64,000 bases of DNA from Mycobacterium adipatum (GTDB taxonomy: Bacteria; Actinomycetota; Actinomycetes; Mycobacteriales; Mycobacteriaceae): the NCBI RefSeq assembly GCF_001644575.1, contig NZ_CP015596.1, positions 3,906,001-3,970,000 on the forward strand, given 5' to 3'. Every line of letters begins with the position of its first letter. Position 1 is the first letter of the stretch. Of the stretch, positions 9,340 through 17,556 are shown piece after piece. Below the pieces are notes generated by a model. It ran no database searches. It had not been told where the DNA came from and worked only from the letters and a program-made list of their open reading frames with translations. The translations under genes and the position numbers were made by a program.

Positions 9340-11262
9340 CTACTCGGACTTCCGCACCGACATGTCGGCGTCGGCGTCGAGTTCGGAGTTGTTCAGCGCG
9401 GCAACCCAGCCGGTGATCTGCCGGGCGATGTGCCGATCGGTCAGACCGATATCGGCCAGCACTTCACTCCGTGAGCCATGTGCCTGAAATTCCTGTGGCA
9501 CACCGACATCGCGGCACGGTACGTCGATCTCGGCCGCCCGCAGCGCGGCGGACACCGAGGATCCGATACCGCCGTGCACACCGCTGTCCTCCACGGTGAC
9601 GACCAGCTTGTGCGCCGACGCCAGTGCGTGCAGCGCCTCGGGCACCGGCAGCACCCACCGCGGGTCGACGACGGTGACGCCGATGCCCTGCTGCTGTAGC
9701 CGTTGCGCGGCCGCAAGCCCCATCTGGGCGAACGATCCGACCGCGATCAGCAGGACATCTTCGGAGGAGCCCGGACCCGGTTTGGCCAGGATGTCTACTG
9801 TGCCACGCCGCTCGAGCGCCGGGATGTCTTCGCCGACAGAGCCTCTCGGGAAGCGAATGGCCGTCGGACCGTCTTTGACGTCCACCGCCTCGCCGAGTTC
9901 CTCACGCAGGCGCGCGGAGTCACGGGGCGCCGCCACCCGCATGCCGGGCACGATGCCGAGGATCGACAGATCCCACATGCCGTGGTGGCTGGCGCCGTCG
10001 GGGCCTGTGACACCGGCACGGTCCAGCACGATGGTCACCGGAAGCTTGTGCAGCGCAACGTCCATCATCATCTGGTCGAACGCGCGGTTGAGGAAGGTCG
10101 AGTAGATGGCCACCACCGGGTGCATGCCACCCATGGCGAGACCGGCCGCCGAGGTCATCGCGTGTTGCTCGGCGATGCCGACGTCGAAGAGCCGGTCCGG
10201 GTAGAGCTGACCGAAGGCCGCCAGACCGGTCGGGCCGGCCATGGCCGCGGTGATCGCGACGATATCGCGGCGACGCTTGGCGATCTTGATGAGCTCATCG
10301 GAGAAGGTGCCCGTCCAACCGGGCGCGGAAACGGCCGTCGCCTGCCCGGTGAGCGGATCGATGATGCCGCAGGCGTGCATCTGTTCGGCCTCGTCGGCCT
10401 CGGCAGGCGCATAGCCCATGCCTTTGCGCGTGACGACGTGCACGATGACCGGTGCGTTGAAGCCGCGGGCATGTCGCAACGCGGCTTCCACGGCGTGCTC
10501 GTCGTGACCGTCGATCGGGCCCACGTACTTCAAGCCCAGGTCGGTGAACATGGCTTGCGGCTGCAGCGCGTCCTTGAGCCCCGCTTTGACGCTGTGCATG
10601 CACTGGTAGCAGACCTCGCCGATCAGCGGCACACCGCGCACCACGTCGCGGCCCCGTTCCAGGAACTTCTCGTAGCCGGGCTGCAGTTGCAGGGCGGCCA
10701 GGTGATCGGCGAGCCCGCCGATGGTGGGCGCGTAGCTCCGGCCGTTGTCGTTGACGACGATGACCACCGGCCGCCGGGCGGCGGCGATGTTGTTCAGCGC
10801 TTCCCAGCACATACCGCCGGTGAGCGCGCCGTCGCCGACGACGGCGACCACATGCCGATTGCGGTGCCCGGACAACTCGAAGGCCTTGGACAGCCCGTCG
10901 GCATAGGACAGTGCGGTACTGGCGTGGCTGGACTCCACCCAGTCATGCTCGCTCTCGGCGCGTGCCGGATAGCCCGACAGACCGTCCTTCATCCGCAGCT
11001 GGTCGAAATCGGCGGCACGCCCGGTCAGGATCTTGTGCACGTAGGACTGGTGCCCCGTGTCGAAGATGATCGGATCATGCGGCGAATCGAAGACCCGGTG
11101 CAGCGCCAATGTCAGTTCGACGACGCCGAGATTGGGGCCCAGATGTCCGCCGGTTGCAGCGACCTTGTGAATCAGGAATTCACGGATCTCACCGGCCAGC
11201 TCGTGCAGCTGAGACTGGGACAGGTGCTGCAGATCGGCGGGACCGCGGATCTGTTTAAGCAT
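9340..11262 (-). CDS. dxs: 1-deoxy-D-xylulose-5-phosphate synthase
   Basis: A 640-residue thiamin-diphosphate enzyme. It condenses pyruvate and glyceraldehyde-3-phosphate in the first step of the MEP isoprenoid pathway. Visible motifs are [16 protein letters not shown] (substrate and ThDP contacts), the [16 protein letters not shown]g/ThDP signature, the catalytic glutamate in [15 protein letters not shown], and the [18 protein letters not shown] stretch of the pyrimidine domain. The start ATG 11262 gives [14 protein letters not shown], as in other mycobacterial Dxs. It is monocistronic or weakly linked to nhaA, whose stop lies 27 bp upstream. Confidence 0.97.
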   Translation of the reverse strand: MLKQIRGPADLQHLSQSQLHELAGEIREFLIHKVAATGGHLGPNLGVVELTLALHRVFDSPHDPIIFDTGHQSYVHKILTGRAADFDQLRMKDGLSGYPARAESEHDWVESSHASTALSYADGLSKAFELSGHRNRHVVAVVGDGALTGGMCWEALNNIAAARRPVVIVVNDNGRSYAPTIGGLADHLAALQLQPGYEKFLERGRDVVRGVPLIGEVCYQCMHSVKAGLKDALQPQAMFTDLGLKYVGPIDGHDEHAVEAALRHARGFNAPVIVHVVTRKGMGYAPAEADEAEQMHACGIIDPLTGQATAVSAPGWTGTFSDELIKIAKRRRDIVAITAAMAGPTGLAAFGQLYPDRLFDVGIAEQHAMTSAAGLAMGGMHPVVAIYSTFLNRAFDQMMMDVALHKLPVTIVLDRAGVTGPDGASHHGMWDLSILGIVPGMRVAAPRDSARLREELGEAVDVKDGPTAIRFPRGSVGEDIPALERRGTVDILAKPGPGSSEDVLLIAVGSFAQMGLAAAQRLQQQGIGVTVVDPRWVLPVPEALHALASAHKLVVTVEDSGVHGGIGSSVSAALRAAEIDVPCRDVGVPQEFQAHGSRSEVLADIGLTDRHIARQITGWVAALNNSELDADADMSVRKSE

Positions 11263-11289
11263 CCCGCCAGTTTAGCCACGTAACACCCT

Positions 11290-12594
11290 TCAGTCCTGTC
11301 GAGGCTGGTAGATGTCGGGCACTCCATCCCGATCATCGTCGGCGGTCTCGGCGACGTGGATCCGGCGATATGCGGCGTTTCGGGTGGTGAGCAGCACCGC
11401 CGCCAGGAGCGCGGCCAACAGCGATCCGGTCAGGACTCCGACTTTCACGAATTCGTCACGGGCGGGGTCCGGGTAGGCGAGATCGCCGATCAGCAGCGAC
11501 ACCGTGAAGCCGATGCCGGCGAGCATCGAGACCCCCAGCACGTCGATCCAGCGCAGCGAGGCGTCCAACTCGGCGCGCGTCACCTTCGACAACGTCCAGG
11601 TGGTCAGGAAGATGCCGATCGGTTTGCCCAGCACCAGGCCCGCAACGATGCCCAGGGTGATCGGCGACCCGAGCGCATGCGCCAGGCCGTCGAAGCCGCC
11701 GAGAGCCACCCCGGCCGCGAAGAAGGCGAATACCGGGATCGCGATGCCTGCCGAGATCGGCCGGGTCTTGTGCTCGAAGTACTCCGCCATGCCCGAACCC
11801 AGGTCGTCGCCGCTGCGGGTCACCGATCGGTGTACCGGCACCGCGAAACCGAGCAGCACGCCGGCGACGGTCGCGTGCACACCGGATTCGTGCATCAACA
11901 CCCAGGTGGCGATCGACAGCGGGATCAGGATCCACCAGGCCTTGATCCCGCGCTGCACGCACAGCGCGAACAGGGCCAGCGGTACCGCCGCCAGCGCGAG
12001 CGCGGTGATATCGAGGGTCTCGGTGTAGAACACCGCGATCACGGTGATGGCCAGCAGGTCGTCGACGACGGCGAGGGTCAGCAGGAACATGCGCAGCGCG
12101 GAGGGCAGGTGCGTCGAGATGACCGCGAGCACGGCCACCGCGAAGGCGATGTCGGTGGCGGTGGGGATGGCCCAGCCATGGGCCGCACCCTCGCCCTCGC
12201 GAGCGGCGATCGCGACGAAGATCAGCGCGGGCACGACCATCCCGCCCACCGCCGCGGCGATGGGCAGCGCGGCCCGGCCGGGATCACGCAGATCACCGGC
12301 CACGAATTCGCGTTTGAGCTCAAGGCCGACCACGAAGAAGAAGATGGCGAGCAACCCGTCGGCCGCCCAGTGCCCGATGGACAGATTCAGGTGCAGGCCC
12401 AGCGGTTCGGCGCCGAGCGTCAGGTCACGTAGCCCGAAATATGCACCGGCCCAAGGGGAATTCGCCCACACGATGGCGCTCGCCGCGGCGATCAGCAGGA
12501 TGATGCCACCGACGGTCTCCTTGCGGAGAACCTCCGAGACGCGGTTGGTTTCCGACCACGACCCGAGGGACAGCAGTCTGCGGCGGTTGCTCAT
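11290..12594 (-). CDS. nhaA: Na+/H+ antiporter NhaA
   Basis: A 434-residue, roughly 11-12 segment inner-membrane antiporter that exports Na+ in exchange for protons. The ion-binding aspartates are present: D178 and D179 in [10 protein letters not shown] and D148 in [16 protein letters not shown], characteristic of NhaA, is near residue 91. The start ATG 12594 has a good ribosome site (AAGGAG, 4 nt spacing). The gene lies 61 nt after the small membrane protein on the same strand and may be co-transcribed with it. My remembered M. tuberculosis synteny has arsenical transport genes here, so the locus is variable. Confidence 0.95.
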   Translation of the reverse strand: MSNRRRLLSLGSWSETNRVSEVLRKETVGGIILLIAAASAIVWANSPWAGAYFGLRDLTLGAEPLGLHLNLSIGHWAADGLLAIFFFVVGLELKREFVAGDLRDPGRAALPIAAAVGGMVVPALIFVAIAAREGEGAAHGWAIPTATDIAFAVAVLAVISTHLPSALRMFLLTLAVVDDLLAITVIAVFYTETLDITALALAAVPLALFALCVQRGIKAWWILIPLSIATWVLMHESGVHATVAGVLLGFAVPVHRSVTRSGDDLGSGMAEYFEHKTRPISAGIAIPVFAFFAAGVALGGFDGLAHALGSPITLGIVAGLVLGKPIGIFLTTWTLSKVTRAELDASLRWIDVLGVSMLAGIGFTVSLLIGDLAYPDPARDEFVKVGVLTGSLLAALLAAVLLTTRNAAYRRIHVAETADDDRDGVPDIYQPRQD

Positions 12595-12655
12595 GGGGCT
12601 CCTTGGTCAGCATTACGAGACGCCGACCAGACTTCCCGGCACACCGGGGACAACC

Positions 12656-13192
12656 CTATACGTCGTCGGGTTCGTTGTCCGGGCGAGTCCAGCCCAGGAT
12701 CATCGCCGGTGAGCAGCCGCCGATGAGCAGCACCGTCAGTGTCAGCAGGCCACCGGCATACGCCATGTCGGTGTCGGTGCCACCGGTGATGACGGAACCG
12801 AAGATCAGATAGCAGACCGGGATCATCATCAAGTTCTGCGTGATGGTGAGCCCGATCGACCGGGCGCTGTTGCGTTGCGCGATCTCGAACTCGTCGAGCG
12901 CCTGTACGGGAGCATCACCGCGACGGCTGGACACGATCTGCAAGGCGATCCACACCGGAAGGAACACCAGGGTGGCCGGCAGCCACACCAGCGGCGCCCA
13001 CGGGACCCCGAATGCGCAGAGCACACCGACACCGAACATGACGGCGAACGTGACCAGCAGCGCGACGACGAGGACGCGGCGGCGTCGCCGGGTGCGCCAG
13101 CCCGGTAGCGAATGCGCCCAGACCTGTTCTCTTTTCAGGAAACGCTGGGTGCGGAACTGCTGGTAACGCTCGATCAGGTCTGTGTCAGCCAC
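12656..13192 (-). CDS. Four-helix membrane protein paired with an XRE regulator
   Basis: About 178 residues from GTG 13192, chosen because AAGGAG lies 9 nt upstream; longer readings run into the regulator gene. A basic stretch (RTRRRRR) precedes four hydrophobic segments at about 38-60, 63-85, 107-130 and 138-158. Between helices 2 and 3 lies LDEFEIAQRNSARSIG, similar to the LDExExxxRxxA motif of membrane proteins often encoded beside small XRE regulators. The GTG overlaps the regulator stop by 8 bp, so translation is coupled. Function is unknown; a role with NhaA downstream is only an inference. Confidence 0.7.
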   Translation of the reverse strand: MADTDLIERYQQFRTQRFLKREQVWAHSLPGWRTRRRRRVLVVALLVTFAVMFGVGVLCAFGVPWAPLVWLPATLVFLPVWIALQIVSSRRGDAPVQALDEFEIAQRNSARSIGLTITQNLMMIPVCYLIFGSVITGGTDTDMAYAGGLLTLTVLLIGGCSPAMILGWTRPDNEPDDV

Positions 13193-13469
13193 GGGGGCCG
13201 TCTCCTTCGATTCGTCGGTACACATGGGCGGACAGCGGCGCGAATGCGGTTCGGGAGAACACCGCCTCCACCGGCAGGTCGAACACGTCGCAGATCCGGA
13301 ACGCCAGGTCCAGGCTCGGGTAGTGATCGCCCCGTTCCAGCGCACCGATGGTCTGTGGGTTCACCTCGATGAGGGTCGCCAGATCCGCCCGGCTCATGCC
13401 ACGCTCGGCGCGCAGGACGCGGATGCGATTGTGGATCGGGAGAGATTCCCCCCGTTTCACCGGACTCAT
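13185..13469 (-). CDS. Small XRE-family (Cro/CI type) transcriptional regulator
   Basis: 94 residues from ATG 13469. The helix-turn-helix is about residues 20-60 (SRADLATLIEVNPQTIGALE), followed by YPSLDLAFRICDVFDLPVE, typical of the short YozG-like XRE class. The start is placed at 13469 because a strong promoter lies just upstream, its -10 ending 8 nt before the ATG, consistent with leaderless translation. A longer frame to 13505 would run through that promoter. It is coupled to the membrane protein gene, which it probably regulates together with itself. Confidence 0.85.
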   Translation of the reverse strand: MSPVKRGESLPIHNRIRVLRAERGMSRADLATLIEVNPQTIGALERGDHYPSLDLAFRICDVFDLPVEAVFSRTAFAPLSAHVYRRIEGDGPRG

Positions 13470-13477
13470 GCAACGTA

Positions 13478-13505
13478 GTGTTATGAAAACACAATGAACT
13501 GTCAA
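13478..13505 (-). promoter_or_regulatory. Promoter of the XRE-membrane protein pair
   Basis: On the minus strand TTGACA (13500-13505, consensus -35) is followed by a 16-nt spacer and TAACAC (13478-13483). The ATG of the regulator begins 8 nt after the -10, so the transcript probably starts at or next to the start codon. The spacer GTTCATTGTGTTTTCA is AT-rich compared with the surroundings. Confidence 0.6.
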
Positions 13506-13653
13506 GGTAAACCAACACGCGATGCGGTCAGGCCGCCCCGCGCGCTGCGATGCCCGATGTCGAGCGGGTCATCCACCGCGCGACCGGACCACCCATCGGG
13601 ACGACGCCCGGGAGTCGCGCCTGCTCACGGTTCGCGCCGATGCTGCGAAGTGA

Positions 13654-13698
13654 TGGACAGCACGACCTGTGATGCGGTAAAGTCGAACACATGTGCGA
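13654..13698 (+). promoter_or_regulatory. Orphaned SOS promoter and LexA box, cut off by the IS
   Basis: -35 TGGACA (13654-13659), an 18-nt spacer and -10 TAAAGT (13678-13683), overlapped by an SOS box TCGAAC-ACAT-GTGCGA (13683-13698). The mycobacterial consensus is TCGAAC-N4-GTTCGA; the one mismatch lies in the sequence brought by the insertion element. The original right half (GTTCGA) now lies at 15096-15101. Before insertion this was the leaderless promoter and operator of the DUF222-HNH gene. Now it reads into the end of the IS. Confidence 0.75.
13687..13694. repeat. Left 8-bp target-site duplication (ACACATGT)
   Basis: Identical to 15090-15097 on the other side of the element. Eight base pairs is the usual duplication length of ISL3-family elements. 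Confidence 0.85.
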
Positions 13699-15089
13699 CT
13701 CCTCATGTTTTCGTGGGTAGTTTTGGGCGTAATCCGCCGAGGCAGAGGTAGATCATTGCGGTCAGCGCTCGGGCGGAGTGGTGGCCGTAGCCGCGGGCGT
13801 TGATGAGGCGAATCTTGGCGTTGATGCCCTCAATGAGGGCGTTGGATATTCCGAGTTCGACGGCGGCGATGACGGCGTCGAAGTGTTCTTGGAGGCGTTT
13901 GCCGAGTTCGACGAATGAGGGGATGCGGCTGCGTTTGGCCGCAGTGATCCAGGCCTTGAGGAGTGCGCGAGCGGCGCCGGGTTCGTGATCGAGTCGGTAG
14001 AGGTCGCGTAGTTGTTCTTTGAGGGTCCATGCTCGTCCGACGCGTCGGCTGGCGCGCGCGATCTGGTTGACCAGTGCCCGTTTGGTGTCGTTGAGTTTGT
14101 TCTCACCGGTACGCAGGGCCCATCGGGTTTGACGCCATTGTGCTGAGGTCATGACGACTTTGTTCGGGCCGCTGGCGGCGTCGGCGAAGACGCGGTCCAG
14201 AGCTCGGTTGACCCACAGCATGATGTGGAACGGGTCAAAGCAGATGGTCGCCTTGGGCACGTGTTCTCGGGCGGCAGCTTGGTAGGCCTTGCTGACATCC
14301 ATGCTGACCGCTTCGATGGTCTCCAACGCCGAATCTGGTTGGGATTCAAAGAATGCTGCGAATGAGTCTTCGCTGCGTCCGGTCTGGACATCGATGACGG
14401 TTCCGGTGTCATGATCGCCGATGATGGTCAGATAGTGGTGCGGGTGGCGGTAGCAGATCTCGTCGACACCGATGCGGTAGAGGGTGTCGAGTCGGCGTTG
14501 ATCAAGCAGCTCATCGACTCCGCGGGTGATGATCGAGGTGACCGATTCCCAACTGCACCGCATCAGGGTCGAGACCGTCGTGCGGTCGGTGCGCTGAGCA
14601 AGCCACAACACCATGTCTTCGAAGTCTCGGCTGAACCTGGCTCCCGGTCGGGCCCAGGGCACGTCTTCGGTGATGACCCCGCAATCCGGGCAGTGCAACC
14701 GGCGGATGCGGTAAATCAGCCATAGTCGTTTCGTGCCCAGGTCGAGGTGGCGCCATCGCCGCCGGCGACGGTCATAGACGGCCCTCACGCGTTTGCTGCA
14801 GGGGCAGGTCAGCAGCCGCGTTTTGGGCCGTACGGTGACCTCTACAACGTGGTCCCCGATCGACACGTCGACCACCGATGCGCCGGGGATCTGAAGAAGA
14901 CGGTTAAATGCAGTACTGACGCGCACGCGGATGGATCCTCTGGTTGAGGTTGGTGTGGTAACCCCGAAACCTAGAGGCACACCGCGTGCGCGTCCTTCAT
15001 CTCTACGCTGACACGCCGAGAGCGCTTGTGCTGCAGTATGAACCGACCCTGAACAGCAGAAAAGCGCCCACTAGAACACTAGGAGCGCC
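13695..15089 (-). mobile_element. ISL3-family insertion sequence, 1,395 bp, single transposase
   Basis: The ends were set by the 8-bp duplication ACACATGT on both sides. Imperfect terminal inverted repeats match at 20 of the first 30 positions: the left end reads GCGACTCCTCATGTTTTCGT, and the right end read inward GGCGCTCCTAGTGTTCTAGT; both continue with GGG, three mismatches, TTTT. The only gene is the transposase, whose stop lies inside the left repeat. The element looks intact and potentially mobile. It sits inside a former LexA SOS box and directly before the DUF222-HNH start codon. Confidence 0.9.
13703..14926 (-). CDS. ISL3-family transposase
   Basis: 407 residues from GTG 14926, chosen for the upstream AGAGGA ribosome site (9 nt) and because family members begin like VRVSTAFNRLLQIPGAS. 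A GTG at 14980 would give 425 residues. An N-terminal zinc finger of the ISL3 type is present (CPCSKRV ... LHCPDCGV), then the RNase H-like DDE core with IGVDEICYRHPHHY, AVSMDVSKAYQAA and the C-terminal glutamate in SNALIEGINAKIRLI. No frameshift or stop is seen, so it is probably active. Unlike a typical housekeeping gene, it carries its end in the terminal repeat of the element. Confidence 0.93.
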   Translation of the reverse strand: MRVSTAFNRLLQIPGASVVDVSIGDHVVEVTVRPKTRLLTCPCSKRVRAVYDRRRRRWRHLDLGTKRLWLIYRIRRLHCPDCGVITEDVPWARPGARFSRDFEDMVLWLAQRTDRTTVSTLMRCSWESVTSIITRGVDELLDQRRLDTLYRIGVDEICYRHPHHYLTIIGDHDTGTVIDVQTGRSEDSFAAFFESQPDSALETIEAVSMDVSKAYQAAAREHVPKATICFDPFHIMLWVNRALDRVFADAASGPNKVVMTSAQWRQTRWALRTGENKLNDTKRALVNQIARASRRVGRAWTLKEQLRDLYRLDHEPGAARALLKAWITAAKRSRIPSFVELGKRLQEHFDAVIAAVELGISNALIEGINAKIRLINARGYGHHSARALTAMIYLCLGGLRPKLPTKT

Positions 15090-15097
15090 ACACATGT
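15090..15097. repeat. Right 8-bp target-site duplication (ACACATGT), contains the HNH gene start codon
   Basis: A copy of 13687-13694. The ATG inside it (15094-15096) is the start codon of the downstream DUF222-HNH gene, so the transposition duplicated the start codon. Confidence 0.85.
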
Positions 15098-16359
15098 TCG
15101 AACAGTTCGGCATCGAGGACCTCCGCGACCGCGAGGCGGCGCTGCGAGATCGCATCGCCGAACTGGAACGGCAGAAATCGATCGCGGCGGCCGAACAGGC
15201 CCGCGCCGCGGCGCAATGGGACGCCGTCCGCCGCCAGATCGAAGCCAGCGCCGGGGTGCCGACCGCACGACGTGGGCGCGGGCTGGCCTCGGAGATCGCG
15301 CTCGCGCGCCGCGACTCCCCCATCAAGGGTGATCAGCACCTCGGATTCGCCAAGGCGCTGGTACACGAGATGCCTTACACGCTGGCCGCATTGGACGCGG
15401 GCGTGCTCTCGGAATGGCGGGCCACCCTGATCGTGCGAGAGTCGGCCTGCCTCACCGTCGAAGACCGCCGCCGTCTCGATCACGAGATGTGTGCCGACCC
15501 CGCAGCCCTGGATGGACTGGGCAACAAGCGCATCCGAGCCGAAGCCAAGAAGATCGCCTACCGGCTCGATCCACGCGCCGTCGTCGACAAGGCCGCCAAG
15601 GCACCCGAGGACCGCACCGTGTCCACCCGGCCGGCAGCCGACAACATGGTCTACCTGACCGCGCTGATGCCGCTGACCCAGGGCATCGCCTGCTACGCCA
15701 GCCTCAAACGTGAGGCCGATGTCAATCCCGACGGGCGCTCGCGCGGGCAGACGATGTCCGACACCGTCTACGAACGCCTGACCGGACGGTCGGCGGTCGC
15801 ACCGGTGCCGATCACGGTCGACGTGGTGCTCTCCGATGAAGCGCTCATCGGCACCAGCGATGAGCCGGCCGAGGTACCCGAGCACGGGCCGATCCCGGCG
15901 GAGCTGGCACGCCGGCTGATCACCGAGGCCATCGACGAGCGGGGCTGGGTCGCACTGCGCCGCCTCTACGCCACACCGAGCACCGGCGCGCTGGTGGCCA
16001 TGGATTCACGGGCCCGCACCTTCCCGGGCGGGCTTGCCCAGTTCATCCGGCGACGCGACCAAACCTGCCGAACACCCTTCTGCGACGCGCCCATCCGCCA
16101 TATCGACCACGCCGAGCCGCACCGGCACGGCGGCCCCACCGACGCACTCAACGGGCGCGGCTGTTGCGAGCAGTGCAACTACACCAAGGAACAGCCGGGC
16201 TGGCGGGTGAGAACCTACTTCGACCCGGCCGGCCGCCATGTCGCCGAGCACATCACCCCCACCGGGGCGGTCTACCGGTCGACCGCCCCGCCGGTCGCCG
16301 GGGGCCTGCGCATCCTCACCCGCGACGTGCATCTGGTCACCGTGAACCGCGCGGCGTGA
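15094..16359 (+). CDS. DUF222 / HNH endonuclease-like protein (13E12 repeat family)
   Basis: 421 residues from ATG 15094 (MFEQFGIEDLRDREAALRDR). The N-terminal DUF222 domain covers about residues 1-270. The C-terminal HNH nuclease fold reads RRRDQTCRTPFCDAP, HIDHAEPHRHGG and ALNGRGCCEQCNYTKE, so the metal and zinc ligands look intact. This is the REP13E12-type family, several members of which I recall being LexA-controlled in M. tuberculosis. The coding region is whole, but its promoter and half of its SOS box lie 1.4 kb away beyond the IS. An in-frame extension into the IS (ATG 14986) exists. It abuts the convergent methyltransferase gene at 16360. Likely SOS-linked, biological role unknown. 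Confidence 0.88.
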   Translation: MFEQFGIEDLRDREAALRDRIAELERQKSIAAAEQARAAAQWDAVRRQIEASAGVPTARRGRGLASEIALARRDSPIKGDQHLGFAKALVHEMPYTLAALDAGVLSEWRATLIVRESACLTVEDRRRLDHEMCADPAALDGLGNKRIRAEAKKIAYRLDPRAVVDKAAKAPEDRTVSTRPAADNMVYLTALMPLTQGIACYASLKREADVNPDGRSRGQTMSDTVYERLTGRSAVAPVPITVDVVLSDEALIGTSDEPAEVPEHGPIPAELARRLITEAIDERGWVALRRLYATPSTGALVAMDSRARTFPGGLAQFIRRRDQTCRTPFCDAPIRHIDHAEPHRHGGPTDALNGRGCCEQCNYTKEQPGWRVRTYFDPAGRHVAEHITPTGAVYRSTAPPVAGGLRILTRDVHLVTVNRAA

Positions 16360-17556
16360 TCAGCGACTCAGTACCGCCACGCACTCGACGTGGTGGGTCA
16401 GCGGGAACGAGTCGAAGACACGCAACTGCTCCACGGTGTAGCCGTGCCGCAGGTACTCCCCCACATCCCGGGCAAATGACGCTGCCTCACAACCGATGTG
16501 GATGATGCGCGAGGCCTCGGCGGCAGCCAGTTGTTCGATGATCTCGCGGCCGGCCCCGGCGCGCGGCGGATCCAGCACCACGACATCGGGCCGGGCCTGC
16601 TCCGCCGACAGAGCGCGCCGCACCGAATCCGTCACCACCGATACCTGCGGCAGATCGGCCAGCGCGGTGCGTGCCGAGCGCGCCGCCGCGCGGGAGGTGT
16701 CGACGGTGAGCACCCGCCCGGTCTGTCCCACGCCGTCGGCCAGCACGGCCGCGAAAACGCCTGCGCCACCGTAGAGATCCCACGCCGTCATGCCGGGCCG
16801 CAGCTCGGCGGCCTCGCGCACCCGCGCGCTGTAGACGCGCGGCGCATCCCGGTGCGCCTGCCAGAACGCCGTGACCGGAATCCGCCACTGCCGCCCACCG
16901 ATCTCCTGGACGGCCTCGTAGTCGCCCTCCACGACCTGGGTGCTCGCCTTGCGCCCACCGCCGCGCGGACCGGCCTGCACCACGTGGCGGCGGCCCGCAT
17001 CGTCGAGGGCGACATGCAGCTGCGCACCAGGGGGCCAGCCCGACCCGTCCAGACCGTCCAGCATCCCGTCGGGTAGCTGCGCGCAGTGCAGATCCTCGGC
17101 CAGCTCCGCGCTGTGGTACCGGTGAAAACCCGCGCGCCCGGCCTCGGAGACGTCCAGCCGCACTCTGGTGCGCCAGCCCGTGGCTCCGCCGTCGCCGACC
17201 TCCTCGGCAACCCCCGACCAGCCATGGCCGCCGAGTCGTTCCAGCTGGTTGGCCACCACATCGCCCTTGATGCGCCGCGCCGCGGCCGGTTGGACAAACG
17301 CCAGATCGCAGCAACCCGCACCGTCGCGCCCGGCGATCGTGCACAGCGGATCGATGCGGTCCGGTGACGGCTCGATCACCTCAACCACATCGGCATGCCA
17401 GTACGATCCGCGTTCGGACACCACCCGCACCCGAACCACCTCGTCGGGCAGCGCATAGCGCACGAATACGACCCGGCCGTCGTGGCGCGCCACGCAACTA
17501 CCGCCATTGGCGGCCGGCCCGGTGGTGAGAATCAGGTCAGCCTCGGGTGCGGTCAA
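16360..17556 (-). CDS. TrmA/RumA-type RNA (uracil-C5) methyltransferase
   Basis: A 398-residue SAM-dependent RNA methyltransferase. An N-terminal TRAM-like beta domain is followed by a class I Rossmann fold (AWDLYGGAGVFAAVLADG), VVLDPPRAGAGREI and the nucleophile cysteine in IIHIGCEAASFARD. It probably forms 5-methyluridine in rRNA or tRNA; which RNA cannot be told from sequence. A TTG start at 17556 is supported by GAGGA 8 nt upstream and by overlap with the stop of the permease gene (TTGA), giving translational coupling. Confidence 0.9.
   Translation of the reverse strand: MTAPEADLILTTGPAANGGSCVARHDGRVVFVRYALPDEVVRVRVVSERGSYWHADVVEVIEPSPDRIDPLCTIAGRDGAGCCDLAFVQPAAARRIKGDVVANQLERLGGHGWSGVAEEVGDGGATGWRTRVRLDVSEAGRAGFHRYHSAELAEDLHCAQLPDGMLDGLDGSGWPPGAQLHVALDDAGRRHVVQAGPRGGGRKASTQVVEGDYEAVQEIGGRQWRIPVTAFWQAHRDAPRVYSARVREAAELRPGMTAWDLYGGAGVFAAVLADGVGQTGRVLTVDTSRAAARSARTALADLPQVSVVTDSVRRALSAEQARPDVVVLDPPRAGAGREIIEQLAAAEASRIIHIGCEAASFARDVGEYLRHGYTVEQLRVFDSFPLTHHVECVAVLSR

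Noticed and set aside
9703..11283. 526-codon plus-strand frame across dxs
   Set aside because: Antisense shadow of a complete, highly conserved dxs.
13506..13653. Small gene between the XRE promoter and the SOS promoter
   Set aside because: No frame with a ribosome site or protein-like composition; only promoter sequence is seen.
15071..15101. Full second SOS box at the right IS junction
   Set aside because: Only the right half GTTCGA is present; the left half is CGCCAC from the IS end.
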